From: Anaeromyxobacter oryzisoli
GTDB lineage: Bacteria; Myxococcota; Myxococcia; Myxococcales; Anaeromyxobacteraceae
Direction of reading: 5' to 3'
DNA: 64,000 nt
NCBI RefSeq assembly: GCF_022690765.1
Contig: NZ_JALCZA010000007.1
Coordinates: 69,706-133,705 of the forward strand
The notes beneath the pieces were generated by a model, which saw only the letters and a program-made list of their open reading frames with translations, made no database searches and was not told where the DNA came from. Shown in pieces: positions 15,983-24,957 of the stretch. Position numbers and translations under genes: made by a program. The first letter of the stretch is position 1, and each line of letters begins with the position of its first letter.

Positions 15983-18900
15983 ATGAGCGATCGGGCGGTG
16001 GACATGCGTGGCAATCGGGCGGGCTTCGGCAGGGCGGCGGCGGTGGCGCTCGTCGCAATGGCCGGCGCGTGGGCGGGGCGGGCGGACGCGGCGGTGGCGT
16101 ACGTCTCGGGGTTCGGGAACACGCCGCTCGCCAACGCCAACCCTAATGCCGTCAATTGGAGCTCCGGGAACATCAGCGTCACCCCGGGCGCCGGGACGAA
16201 TCGGGTCCTCGTCGTGGTCGTGTCGGCGACCGAGGGGAGCAACATCACCTCCTTCTCGGCCAGCGCCACCTACAACGGGGCGACCGCGACGCAGGCGGTC
16301 GTGTCCTCGGCGAACAGCCGCAATCAGCTCTGGATCGGCTACTTCAAGGAGGCCAACCTTCCCGCGGGCGCGGCCAACCTGGCGGTGACCGTCACCTCGG
16401 ACCAGAGCTTCAGCGGCGTGTCCGTGTTCGCCGGCACGTACCAGGGGGTCGATCAGACGACCCCCATCACCGGAAGCGGAAGCGTCACGACGACGGGATC
16501 CCAGACCATCACGCTCGCGTCCGCGGTGACCTCCAACGCCGGCGGCGCCTACGTCGCCGCCGTGTCGCACTCCAGCTCACAGACCCTCTCGTCCATCACC
16601 CCCGCGACGTACACCGCGCGCGTCACGAACGACACCGGGCCCAACGTCGGCAGCAACGTCGAGGACAAGCTGACCGCGAGCGCCTCGAGCGAAACGACGT
16701 CTTCCACGCTCACCGCGTCGAGCCGTCAGACCCTCGCGGTGGTCTCGCTGAACCCGGCCTCGAGCACCATCACCATCGGCAACGGCAGCGCCGAGCCGGC
16801 GAACAGCTCGAAGACGTCGGGGCAGGTGGGGGCGATCGACGCCTTCTCGGTGCAGACGAGCAGCGGCACGGCGACGATCACGGGGGTCACCGTGAACCTC
16901 ACGGCCGGCAACACGGCGCTCTCCAACCTCTTCATCAACAGCAGCTCGGCGTGCACGGGCACGACCTACGGGACGCTGGCGAGCCCGGCGTCGGGCAACA
17001 ACACGATCAGCCTGACGACGAACATCAGCGCGACCACCAGCTCGGGCTCGACCAACCTCTACGTCTGCGGCACCGCGGCGACGGTCGCTTCGAGCACCTC
17101 CGTCACCGGGAACGTGTCGGGCGTGACGGCGACCGGCTACGGGTACACCGACAGCGACACCAACAACGCGACGCTCACGGTGCTGCCGGTGATCACCATC
17201 GGGAACGGCAGCGCGGAGCCGGCCAGCAGCACGATCGCCTCGGGGCAGGTGGGGGCGATCGGCGCTTTCTCGCTGCAGACGAGCGGCGGCACGGCGACGG
17301 TCACGGCGGTGTCGGTGAGCCTGACGTTCTCCTCGGGGAGCCCGCTCACCAACGTCTTCGTGAACAGCAGCTCGGCGTGCACCGGCACGACCTACGGGAC
17401 GCTGACGAGCCCGGTCTCGGGCAACAACACGATCAACCTGACGACGAGCCTCGGCGCGACCACGACGTCGGGGACGACCGATCTCTTCGTCTGCGGCACG
17501 GCCGCGACCGTGACCGCCTCCGCTACGGTGACCGGCACGGTGGCCTCGGTGACGGCGAGCGGGTACGGCGCGACCGACACCGACACGACGAGCGCCACGC
17601 TCACGGTGTCGCCCGCGCTCACCATCGGGAACGGCAGCTCCGAGCCGGCGAACAGCTCGAAGACCTCGGGGCAGGTGGGGGCGATCGACGCGTTCTCGGT
17701 GCAGACGAGCAGCGGCACGGCGACGATCACGGCGGTGACGGCGACCCTGACCTTCTCCACGGGCAGCCCGCTCACCAACGTCTTCGTGAACAGCAACTCG
17801 GCGTGCACCGGGACGACCTACGGGACGCTGGCGAGCCCGGTCTCGGGCAGCAACGCCATCGCCCTGACGACGAACATCAGCGCGACCACGACGTCGAGCT
17901 CGACCAGCCTCTACCTGTGCGGCACGGCCGCGACGGTGACCACGTCGGCGACCGTCACCGGCACGGTGGCCTCGGTGACGGCGAGCGGGTACGGGTCAAC
18001 CGACAACGACACCACGAGCGCGACGCTCACGGTGACGGTGCCACCGTCGATCACCATCGGCAACGGCAGCGCGGAGCCGGCGAGCAGCTCGAAGTCTTCG
18101 GGGCAGGTGGGGGCGATCGACGCGTTCTCGGTGCAGACGAGCAGCGGCACGGCGACCATCACGTCGGTGGCGGTGACCCTGACGTTCTCCACGGGCAGCC
18201 CGCTCACCAACGTGTTCGTGAACAGCAGCTCGGCGTGCACCGGGACGACCTACGGGACGCTGGCGAGCCCGGTCTCCGGCAGCAACACGATCAGCCTGAC
18301 GACAAACATCAGCGCGACCACGACGTCGAGCTCGACCAACCTCTACCTGTGCGGTACGGCGGCCACCGTCTCGGCGAACGCCACCGTCACCGGCACGGTG
18401 GCCTCGGTGACGGCGAGCGGCTACGGCTTCGTCGACAACGACACCACCAGCGCGACCCTCACCGTGACACCGCCGCCGGTCCCCGGGACGACGACGGGAG
18501 CCATCAACGCGACCGTCAACTCGTGCACCCAGGTGACCGCGACCGCGAGCTACACCGGTGACACCGACGGCGACAACACCGTCACCTTCAGCCGCTCCAC
18601 CGACGGGACGACCTTCACCGCGCTCGCCGCCTGCACGAACCTCGGCGGCGGGACGAACCCGCGCGCCTGCACGGACGGCACGGCCGCGGCGAGCACGAGT
18701 TATTGGTACCGGGCGCAGTTCACCGACACGACCGGCGGCGTGGCCGGGACGAACCCGATCACCACCTCCTCCAGCATCAACACCGGGGTCTGCGCGGCGA
18801 ACCTGGTCGTCGGGGATCCCGGGATCGCCAGCCAGCCCGCGGCGGGGACGCTCACCGTCGGCGCCACGGCCTGGACGTACGTCGGCCAGTTCACCCTGGC

Positions 18901-21900
18901 GGCAACCTCCGGAACCGTGTCGCTCGGCGCGCTCGCGGTCTCGAACGCCGCCGCGGCGCCGCTCGCCACCGCTGGCGACCTCCAGCTCAACCTCGTGAAC
19001 GCGACCGGGACCGGCGTGTACGCGACCGGGAGCTGGGACGGGGCGAAGTGGGTCTTCGGCACGATCAACGACCCGTCCACCGGCCTGCCGGTGTCGATCG
19101 GCACGACCGCGGTCACCTTCCGGATCTACGCGACGGCCAACTACGGCGCCGCCCCGGCCGAGAACTTCAAGATGCAGCTCGCGCCCGCCAACGTGGCCGG
19201 GCTCTCGCCGGCGACCGCGACCACCGGCGCGACCGTCACCGCAAACAACTATTCGACCGCGGCGCCCGCGGCCGTGAACGAGGGGTCGGTCTCCTCCACC
19301 ACCGGCCCGATGGTGTCGATCGTGAACCCCGACAAGGGGAAGGCGGTGAGCGGCAACTTCCTGGTGCAGATCTACGTCAACAGCGCGAACGGCAGCGCCG
19401 TCAGCGCGATGGGGCTCACCACCGACGGCTCGACGCCCTCCTGCGCCACGAACGACGCCACCATCACCAAGGACTCGCACACCTACTCGAGCGCGAGCGC
19501 GGCGATGTACTCCAAGGTGGTGAGCGGCCTCGCGGCGGGGACGCACACGCTCAAGGCCTGCGCGACCAACACCGCGGCGACCGTGGTGTCGGCGCCGGTG
19601 ACCGTCACGGTCCGCGCCGCGGGGTCGGGCGACGGCAACATGCTGGTCCGCGACAACGCGAGCCAGCTCTGCAGCGATTGCCACAGCCAGGGCAAGCTCC
19701 AGCCGCACGACAGCCAGTCCACCCGGAGCAAGTACGGCTCCTGGTCCACGACCTGCCGCGACTGTCACACGCCGCACAGCACGCGGAACCTGTACCTCGT
19801 GAAGGAGCAGATCGTCCCGCCGGCGGTGAACGGGTATCAGCCCGCGCGCAACGTCTACCTCGCCAAGACGACGGGCGACTCGAACGTCAGCGGCGCCACG
19901 ACGCCGGCCAGCTCCTCCTTCGCCAACTCGGACTCGAGCGGCGTGTGCCAGGCGTGCCACACCCGCACCATGAACGCGTCGCGGACCTACTCGAACGGGA
20001 GCTTCACCAACGGCAGCACCACCGTGACGAGCGGCTCGGCCGTCTTCGTGAGCGGGACGACGCCGACCGGCGACGTCGGAAACTACGTCCTCGCGCCCGA
20101 CGGGAGGTCGTACCAGATCTCCGCCGTCGTCTCGGCGACGCAGGCGACGCTCGCCACGGCTTACCAGGGCCCCACCGTCTCCGGGACGGCGAGCCTCTAC
20201 GTGGGGCCGCCGCGCTGGCGGAACACCGGCAACGGGGACACCCACTACACGGCGGCGGTCGGGACGCAGGCGTGCACGGGGTGCCACTCGCACCAGAGCG
20301 GGTTCGCGGCGGGTGAGAGCAGCGGCGGCGCCAGCTGCTCCGGCTGCCACAAGAGCATCTGGAACGCGATGAACGGCACCACCACCGGGCTGGCCGCCAA
20401 GCACACCCTCGGCGCCGCGGTGGGGACGAACGACAGCTTCAAGGACGACGCGACGGTCGACTGGGGCACGCAGACGTCGCTCGCGAACGTCCTGGCGACG
20501 CAGCGCTCCTGCGTGAACATGTGCCACGACGATCACGTCCACGACCTGAGCCCGGCGACGACGCACGAGCAGAACGGCTACGCCGACGCCCGCAGCGCGA
20601 CGTCGCGCGCCATGACCCGGGACGGGAGCAACAACGTCACCGTCGGCTCCCCGGCCAAGGTGGACTTCTCCTACAACGCGACGACGCAGGCCTGGGGCGG
20701 CATGTGCACGTCCTGTCACCAGACCCAGGTGGACTCGAGCCGGCCCGCCGTCGCGGCGGCGAGCTTCAGCGGCGGCGGCCACGACGGCGTCACCACCTCC
20801 GACGGGACCACGACGTACAACTGGAACTACACCCTCCACGACGGGAGCAGCTTCAACCGGAACTGCACCAAGTGCCACGCCTCGCGGGCGGAGGGCACGA
20901 CGCCGACCTCCTCGGCGACGGGCTCGGGCGCGACGGCCGTGCACGGGACGACGGACCCGTCGCTGCTCGCGGGCTCGAAGACGCCCGCCGGCACGGCGGC
21001 CGGGTACGTCTGCTACAACTGCCACGGGTCCACCGCGACGCCCGCCAGCGGCGTGCAGGGCAACCGCTCCAAGAAGAACATCCAGTCCGAGATCGCGAAG
21101 GCCGGCAGCGGGCACCGGACCGACTCGGACACCGTCCACGCGACCGTGACGGAGGCGAGCAACGCGGCGTTCGGCAACACGCTGGGGGTGACCGAGCGTC
21201 ACGTGAACTGCCTCGATTGCCACGACTCGCACCAGGCCAAGGCGGGCCTGCGGACCATCGGCGGCGCCAGCGGGAACACCATCGGCGGCGCGCTCGCCGG
21301 GACGTGGGGGGCGAAGCTCTCGACCAACCCGGCGTTCTGGACGGCCGGGGCGTCCACGAACTTCACGAAGGCCACCCTGACGACGGGGACCCCGGGCGCC
21401 GCCCAGGACAACCTCGAGGCGACGCTCTGCTTCAAGTGCCACTCGAGCTTCTACGGCACGCTGCCGACCGCGCCGTCGTCGGTCGGCCTGCCGTCGCCCA
21501 TCGCGGCCGGCGGGTTCACCGAGACCGACACGGCGATGGAGTTCAACCCGGCCAACGCCGGGAACTGGAAGACCTCGGGCACGGCGAACACCTATGACGG
21601 CGGCGAGACCGCCGGCTCCTTCCACCCGGTGCTCGCCGACAGCTCGAACAACCTCGGGCAGATCACGCTCACCAACCTCGTCACGACCAACTTCGCGTGG
21701 AGCACGACCACGCGGAACCGGATGCGCTGCTCGGACTGCCACGCCTCCGACACGAACACCGACCCAGCCGGCCCGCACGGCTCGGCGGCCAAGTTCGTGC
21801 TCCGAGGCCCGAACACGGCCTGGAACGCATCTCTCAACAGTGTGGCGACGACCGGGATCTTCTGCTGGAACTGCCACTCCATCAACTCGACCAACTCGCG

Positions 21901-22264
21901 CTACAGCGCTCACGGCACCCACAACGGGAAGGCGGCCTGCTTCACCTGTCACTCGGCGATCCCGCACGGCTCGATGCGGCCAGGGCTCCTCAGCGCGGGC
22001 AACGGCGGCTGCGGCGTGAACGGCGGGACCACCTGCGGGCAGACCTCGATGAACATCAACGTCGGCGGTCCGGTGGTGGCCTGCCAGAACGGCAACGGCG
22101 CGGGGACGAACTGCCTCGCCACCGACAACCCGCCCTACAATCAGGCTCCCTCGACCTACAACAAGCTCCGGCTCGCGTACTATCCGTCGAACGCGACCAC
22201 GAACTGGGGCACGACCACCGCGTACTGCGGCTGCGGCAACGTCATCGGCGGGCAGGGACACTGA
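15983..22264 (+). CDS. Giant repeat/14-heme cytochrome
   Basis: This protein of about 2,093 aa has three parts. An exported N-terminal domain (about 1-260) has a signal peptide ending near GRADAAVAY. Four tandem ~141-residue repeats (about 263-832) each start with the form (I/L)TIGNGSxEP and contain SACTGTTYGTL and LYVCGTAATV, so each holds a conserved cysteine pair. Further beta domains precede a heme region (about 1230-2050) with 13 CXXCH sites plus one CX3CH site (CVNMCH at 20510-20527). A beta-like insert lies between hemes 3 and 4. The design suggests a cell-surface cytochrome on a long beta stalk that carries electrons to extracellular acceptors. The start is uncertain; ATG 16004 is an alternative. 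ResB and CcsA follow. Confidence 0.8.
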   Translation: MSDRAVDMRGNRAGFGRAAAVALVAMAGAWAGRADAAVAYVSGFGNTPLANANPNAVNWSSGNISVTPGAGTNRVLVVVVSATEGSNITSFSASATYNGATATQAVVSSANSRNQLWIGYFKEANLPAGAANLAVTVTSDQSFSGVSVFAGTYQGVDQTTPITGSGSVTTTGSQTITLASAVTSNAGGAYVAAVSHSSSQTLSSITPATYTARVTNDTGPNVGSNVEDKLTASASSETTSSTLTASSRQTLAVVSLNPASSTITIGNGSAEPANSSKTSGQVGAIDAFSVQTSSGTATITGVTVNLTAGNTALSNLFINSSSACTGTTYGTLASPASGNNTISLTTNISATTSSGSTNLYVCGTAATVASSTSVTGNVSGVTATGYGYTDSDTNNATLTVLPVITIGNGSAEPASSTIASGQVGAIGAFSLQTSGGTATVTAVSVSLTFSSGSPLTNVFVNSSSACTGTTYGTLTSPVSGNNTINLTTSLGATTTSGTTDLFVCGTAATVTASATVTGTVASVTASGYGATDTDTTSATLTVSPALTIGNGSSEPANSSKTSGQVGAIDAFSVQTSSGTATITAVTATLTFSTGSPLTNVFVNSNSACTGTTYGTLASPVSGSNAIALTTNISATTTSSSTSLYLCGTAATVTTSATVTGTVASVTASGYGSTDNDTTSATLTVTVPPSITIGNGSAEPASSSKSSGQVGAIDAFSVQTSSGTATITSVAVTLTFSTGSPLTNVFVNSSSACTGTTYGTLASPVSGSNTISLTTNISATTTSSSTNLYLCGTAATVSANATVTGTVASVTASGYGFVDNDTTSATLTVTPPPVPGTTTGAINATVNSCTQVTATASYTGDTDGDNTVTFSRSTDGTTFTALAACTNLGGGTNPRACTDGTAAASTSYWYRAQFTDTTGGVAGTNPITTSSSINTGVCAANLVVGDPGIASQPAAGTLTVGATAWTYVGQFTLAATSGTVSLGALAVSNAAAAPLATAGDLQLNLVNATGTGVYATGSWDGAKWVFGTINDPSTGLPVSIGTTAVTFRIYATANYGAAPAENFKMQLAPANVAGLSPATATTGATVTANNYSTAAPAAVNEGSVSSTTGPMVSIVNPDKGKAVSGNFLVQIYVNSANGSAVSAMGLTTDGSTPSCATNDATITKDSHTYSSASAAMYSKVVSGLAAGTHTLKACATNTAATVVSAPVTVTVRAAGSGDGNMLVRDNASQLCSDCHSQGKLQPHDSQSTRSKYGSWSTTCRDCHTPHSTRNLYLVKEQIVPPAVNGYQPARNVYLAKTTGDSNVSGATTPASSSFANSDSSGVCQACHTRTMNASRTYSNGSFTNGSTTVTSGSAVFVSGTTPTGDVGNYVLAPDGRSYQISAVVSATQATLATAYQGPTVSGTASLYVGPPRWRNTGNGDTHYTAAVGTQACTGCHSHQSGFAAGESSGGASCSGCHKSIWNAMNGTTTGLAAKHTLGAAVGTNDSFKDDATVDWGTQTSLANVLATQRSCVNMCHDDHVHDLSPATTHEQNGYADARSATSRAMTRDGSNNVTVGSPAKVDFSYNATTQAWGGMCTSCHQTQVDSSRPAVAAASFSGGGHDGVTTSDGTTTYNWNYTLHDGSSFNRNCTKCHASRAEGTTPTSSATGSGATAVHGTTDPSLLAGSKTPAGTAAGYVCYNCHGSTATPASGVQGNRSKKNIQSEIAKAGSGHRTDSDTVHATVTEASNAAFGNTLGVTERHVNCLDCHDSHQAKAGLRTIGGASGNTIGGALAGTWGAKLSTNPAFWTAGASTNFTKATLTTGTPGAAQDNLEATLCFKCHSSFYGTLPTAPSSVGLPSPIAAGGFTETDTAMEFNPANAGNWKTSGTANTYDGGETAGSFHPVLADSSNNLGQITLTNLVTTNFAWSTTTRNRMRCSDCHASDTNTDPAGPHGSAAKFVLRGPNTAWNASLNSVATTGIFCWNCHSINSTNSRYSAHGTHNGKAACFTCHSAIPHGSMRPGLLSAGNGGCGVNGGTTCGQTSMNINVGGPVVACQNGNGAGTNCLATDNPPYNQAPSTYNKLRLAYYPSNATTNWGTTTAYCGCGNVIGGQGH
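16769..18477 (+). repeat. Four tandem ~425-bp coding repeats
   Basis: Four in-frame units begin at about 16769, 17192, 17618 and 18050, with spacing of 423, 426 and 432 bp. The nucleotide sequence is highly conserved between units, especially the GGGCAGGTGGGGGCGATC block and the block encoding SSACTGTTYGTL. This points to expansion by recent duplication or ongoing homogenisation, and the repeat number may vary between strains. Confidence 0.85.
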
Positions 22265-22281
22265 TGGCCGGTCGCTGGCCA

Positions 22282-22303
22282 GGGCGGGCCTCCGGGCCCG
22301 CCC
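22282..22303 (+). other. Strong hairpin between 14-heme gene and resB
   Basis: A perfect 9-bp stem (GGGCGGGCC / GGCCCGCCC) with loop TCCG lies in the 70-bp gap after the giant cytochrome. There is no T-tract. It could attenuate or stabilise the transcript so that cytochrome and maturation genes are expressed at different levels. Confidence 0.45.
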
Positions 22304-22334
22304 CGGAGGTGTCCGACTGCGGGGCGCGCTCGCC

Positions 22335-23567
22335 ATGAAGCTCGTGCGGATCGTCAGATCGCCGTCGTTCGCCCTCGCGGTCATCGGCTTCGTCGCGGTC
22401 TACTCGGCGGTGGGCGCCTGGCTTCCCTGGTCCTCGCCAGGCGGGCGCCCGGCGCCGGCGTGGGCCGCGGCGCTCCGGCTTGACCATCCGTTCTCGGCGC
22501 CGCCGTTCCTCGTCGCGGTCGCGGCGCTCCTCGCGAGCGTCCTCGCCTGCACCTGGGGCAAGCGCGGCCGGATCCTCCGGCTCGGGCGCGGTGAGCTCCC
22601 TCCAACGGCGATGTGCCTGCCGCCGCGCCCCGGCGCGGATCCCGGCGCGTTCCTCCGGGACCAGGGCTTCCGGCGACGCGGCGAGATCTGGACCCGGTGT
22701 CGCGCCGGGCTCTGGGGCGGCTGGGTCCTGCACGTCGGCCTCCTCGCGCTCATCGCGGGCGTCCTCGTCCAGCAGAGCCTCTTCGACACCGGCCTCTTCG
22801 AGCTCACCGAGGGGGAGACCGCGAAGCTCGACGCGCCCGGCGCGCTCCTCTGGCGGAGCCGGGGCGTCCTCGCGCGCGCCACCCCCCCGGACGTCGAGGT
22901 CACGCTCCACTGGTTCGATCCCTACGCGAGCCAGGAGGGCTACGCGCGGGATCGGCTGAGCCAGCTCGGCGTCGTGCGGCGAGGGCACGACCCGGTGACG
23001 GCGTTCCTCGATCGCTCCGCGGGGATCCGCGCCGGCGGCTTGCAGTTCTTCCAGGCCATCCCGACCGGCTACGCCGTAAACCTCGACGTCCCCGGCCTCG
23101 GGCGCCGGAGCGTCCACCTCCGACCCGAGATGGCGCACCTCGCGTCGATCCGGCTCGACGATCCTTCCGGCCGGCCGGCCCGGTTCCTGCTGACCGCGGC
23201 GGGCTCGCTCGACGATCCGATGGGGACGGGACCGATCCGGGTGGAGCTCGAGCAGGACGGGGTGCGGCGGGCCCTCCAGCGCGGCGCCGCCTTCCGCTTC
23301 GGCGATCGCGACGCGACGCTCCTCTCGGTGGGGCGGTGGGGCCAGTACACCTACGCGCGCGCGCCGGGGATGTCGGCCGTCTTCGCGGGCTTCGCCCTCG
23401 TCCTCGCCGGCTGCGCGCTCCTGCTCCTCCCCGCCGGCGTGGCGCGGGTGGAGGACGGGGCGATCCGCGCCTACCTGGTGCGCGGCGGCGCGGCGCTCGC
23501 GGCGGACTGGACGCACGATCCTCCGCCGGGCGCCGAGGACCGGCGTCTTCGTACCGAGGGCCCATGA
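22335..23567 (+). CDS. resB: ResB-family cytochrome c biogenesis protein
   Basis: This 410-aa membrane protein has the System II ResB/CcsB layout. There are hydrophobic segments near residues 10-32 and 53-75, then one near 130-150 (GWVLHVGLLALIAGVLVQQ). A large extracytoplasmic beta-rich domain follows (about 155-335, with FELTEGETAKL and WFDPYAS). The last membrane helix lies near 345-370. ResB works with CcsA as heme lyase, moving heme across the membrane and attaching it to CXXCH cysteines. Its stop overlaps ccsA (ATGA). It sits directly downstream of two multiheme cytochromes, so it is probably their dedicated maturation factor. Confidence 0.8.
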   Translation: MKLVRIVRSPSFALAVIGFVAVYSAVGAWLPWSSPGGRPAPAWAAALRLDHPFSAPPFLVAVAALLASVLACTWGKRGRILRLGRGELPPTAMCLPPRPGADPGAFLRDQGFRRRGEIWTRCRAGLWGGWVLHVGLLALIAGVLVQQSLFDTGLFELTEGETAKLDAPGALLWRSRGVLARATPPDVEVTLHWFDPYASQEGYARDRLSQLGVVRRGHDPVTAFLDRSAGIRAGGLQFFQAIPTGYAVNLDVPGLGRRSVHLRPEMAHLASIRLDDPSGRPARFLLTAAGSLDDPMGTGPIRVELEQDGVRRALQRGAAFRFGDRDATLLSVGRWGQYTYARAPGMSAVFAGFALVLAGCALLLLPAGVARVEDGAIRAYLVRGGAALAADWTHDPPPGAEDRRLRTEGP

Positions 23568-24382
23568 CCGAGAGCATCCTCTTCTGGACCGCGACGACGT
23601 GCTACGCGGCGGGGACGGTCGCCGCCGTCCTCTGGCTCGCCTTTCGCAGCGATCGCGCCGGATGGGCGGCGAGGGCCCTCGCCGGCCTCGGCCTCGCGGC
23701 GCACGCGGGGGCCCTCGGCCTCCGCTGGGCGGCGGTCGGGCACGGGCCGTACGCGACGCGCTACGAGGTCGTGTCGGCGGACACCTTCGTTCTCGTGGCG
23801 GTCTGGCTCGCGGCGACGCTGCGCGTCCGCGCCCTGCGGAGCCTCGCGCCCATCGTGCTGCCGCTCGCCTTCCTCGGGATGGGGTGGGCGCTGACGAGCT
23901 TCGACGTCCGGTACACGCTCCCCATCATCTTCCGCTCCTACTGGCTCTACCTCCACATCGGGTTCGCGAAGCTCTTCGCCGCGACCATCCTCCTCTCGGC
24001 CGCGTGCGCTGCGGCGTACCTCGTGAAGCTCCGCGACCCGACGCGCTTCCCTGCGCTGCCGCCCCCCGAGCGACTCGACCTGTACGCGCACCAGCTCATG
24101 CTCGCGTCGTTCCTCTTCCTCGGCGTCATGATCGTCGCCGGCTCGCTGTGGGCGGCGCAGGGCTGGGGCCGGTACTGGGGCTGGGATCCCATCGAGACGA
24201 GCGCGCTCGTCACGTGGATCGTCCTCGGGATCATCCTGCACCTTCGCGTGCTGCACGGGTGGAGCGGGAGGCGGATGGCGTACCTCACCTTCGTGGGGCT
24301 CGCCTGCGCGCTCGCGACACTGTTCGTCGTGGCGCTGCTCGTGCCCACCATCCACAACTCCTACCTGGTGGGGCGCGGATGA
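23564..24382 (+). CDS. ccsA: CcsA-family heme lyase
   Basis: This 272-aa integral membrane protein has about eight helices. The diagnostic WWD-type heme-handling motif occurs as GWGRYWGWDPIETSALVTW, near residues 203-221. Histidines expected to ligand heme are present (GFAKLFAATI is preceded by YLHI, and a late VPTIHNSY). CcsA forms the System II synthetase with ResB. It starts at ATG 23564 inside the resB stop and ends in an ATGA overlap with the lipoprotein gene, which gives a tightly coupled three-gene maturation cassette. Confidence 0.85.
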   Translation: MTESILFWTATTCYAAGTVAAVLWLAFRSDRAGWAARALAGLGLAAHAGALGLRWAAVGHGPYATRYEVVSADTFVLVAVWLAATLRVRALRSLAPIVLPLAFLGMGWALTSFDVRYTLPIIFRSYWLYLHIGFAKLFAATILLSAACAAAYLVKLRDPTRFPALPPPERLDLYAHQLMLASFLFLGVMIVAGSLWAAQGWGRYWGWDPIETSALVTWIVLGIILHLRVLHGWSGRRMAYLTFVGLACALATLFVVALLVPTIHNSYLVGRG

Positions 24383-24882
24383 GGCGGTTGCTCCTCGTCG
24401 TCGCGGCGCTCGTCGCGCTCTCCGGCTGCAAGCGCACCGCGACCGACGCTGCGCGGGCCGTGCGCGCTTACGACGACGAGCTGGTCCGCGCGTTCCGGAT
24501 GAGCGACTCCTCGCGCGTCCCGGAGGTCGCGACGCGCCAGGAGGCCGACCGGGTCCTCGTCCTCGTGGATCTCAAGGCCTCGAACCGGCTGGTCCTGGAC
24601 TCGACGCTGGAGCGCTTCGAGGTCCTCTCGGCGCGCGCCGCGCCCGACGGGAAGACCGCGGAGGTCGACACGGCGGAGCGCTGGCGGTACTTCGATCGCC
24701 CCCTCGATCCGGGGCGAACGGCCGGCGCGGTCATCCTCAGCGAGATGCGGATGCGCTACGCGCTGGTCCGGGAGGGCGGGCGCTGGAAGGTCGCCGACGT
24801 GACGACGCTCGGCAACGAGATCCTCTCGGGCCGGCCACGGCAGGCAGCGGACTCCTCGCGCGAGGCCGGTTCGCCCCGGTGA
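24379..24882 (+). CDS. Small lipoprotein coupled to ccsA
   Basis: The 167-aa protein begins MRRLLLVVAALVALSGCK, a textbook lipoprotein signal with Cys17. The remainder is a soluble domain of no family I recognise, ending in a segment (MRYALVREGGRWKVADVTTLG) that resembles the end of NTF2-like or DUF4440-type folds. It overlaps ccsA by four bases. Coupling to the heme-lyase genes suggests an envelope role in cytochrome maturation, but there is no direct evidence. Confidence 0.6.
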   Translation: MRRLLLVVAALVALSGCKRTATDAARAVRAYDDELVRAFRMSDSSRVPEVATRQEADRVLVLVDLKASNRLVLDSTLERFEVLSARAAPDGKTAEVDTAERWRYFDRPLDPGRTAGAVILSEMRMRYALVREGGRWKVADVTTLGNEILSGRPRQAADSSREAGSPR

Positions 24883-24936
24883 CGTCCCGGACGCTCGAGT
24901 GACCGCCGGAGCCGTGGATGGCTGCCCGACGTCACC
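24878..24936 (+). other. 9-bp inverted repeat spanning end of lipoprotein gene
   Basis: GGTGACGTC (24878-24886, including the TGA stop) pairs perfectly with GACGTCACC (24928-24936), with a ~41-base loop that has its own short stems. It lies in the 75-bp gap before the ABC permease gene and could end the cytochrome transcript or form the leader of the next operon. Confidence 0.35.
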
Positions 24937-24957
24937 CGGTGGCATGATGCACGACCG

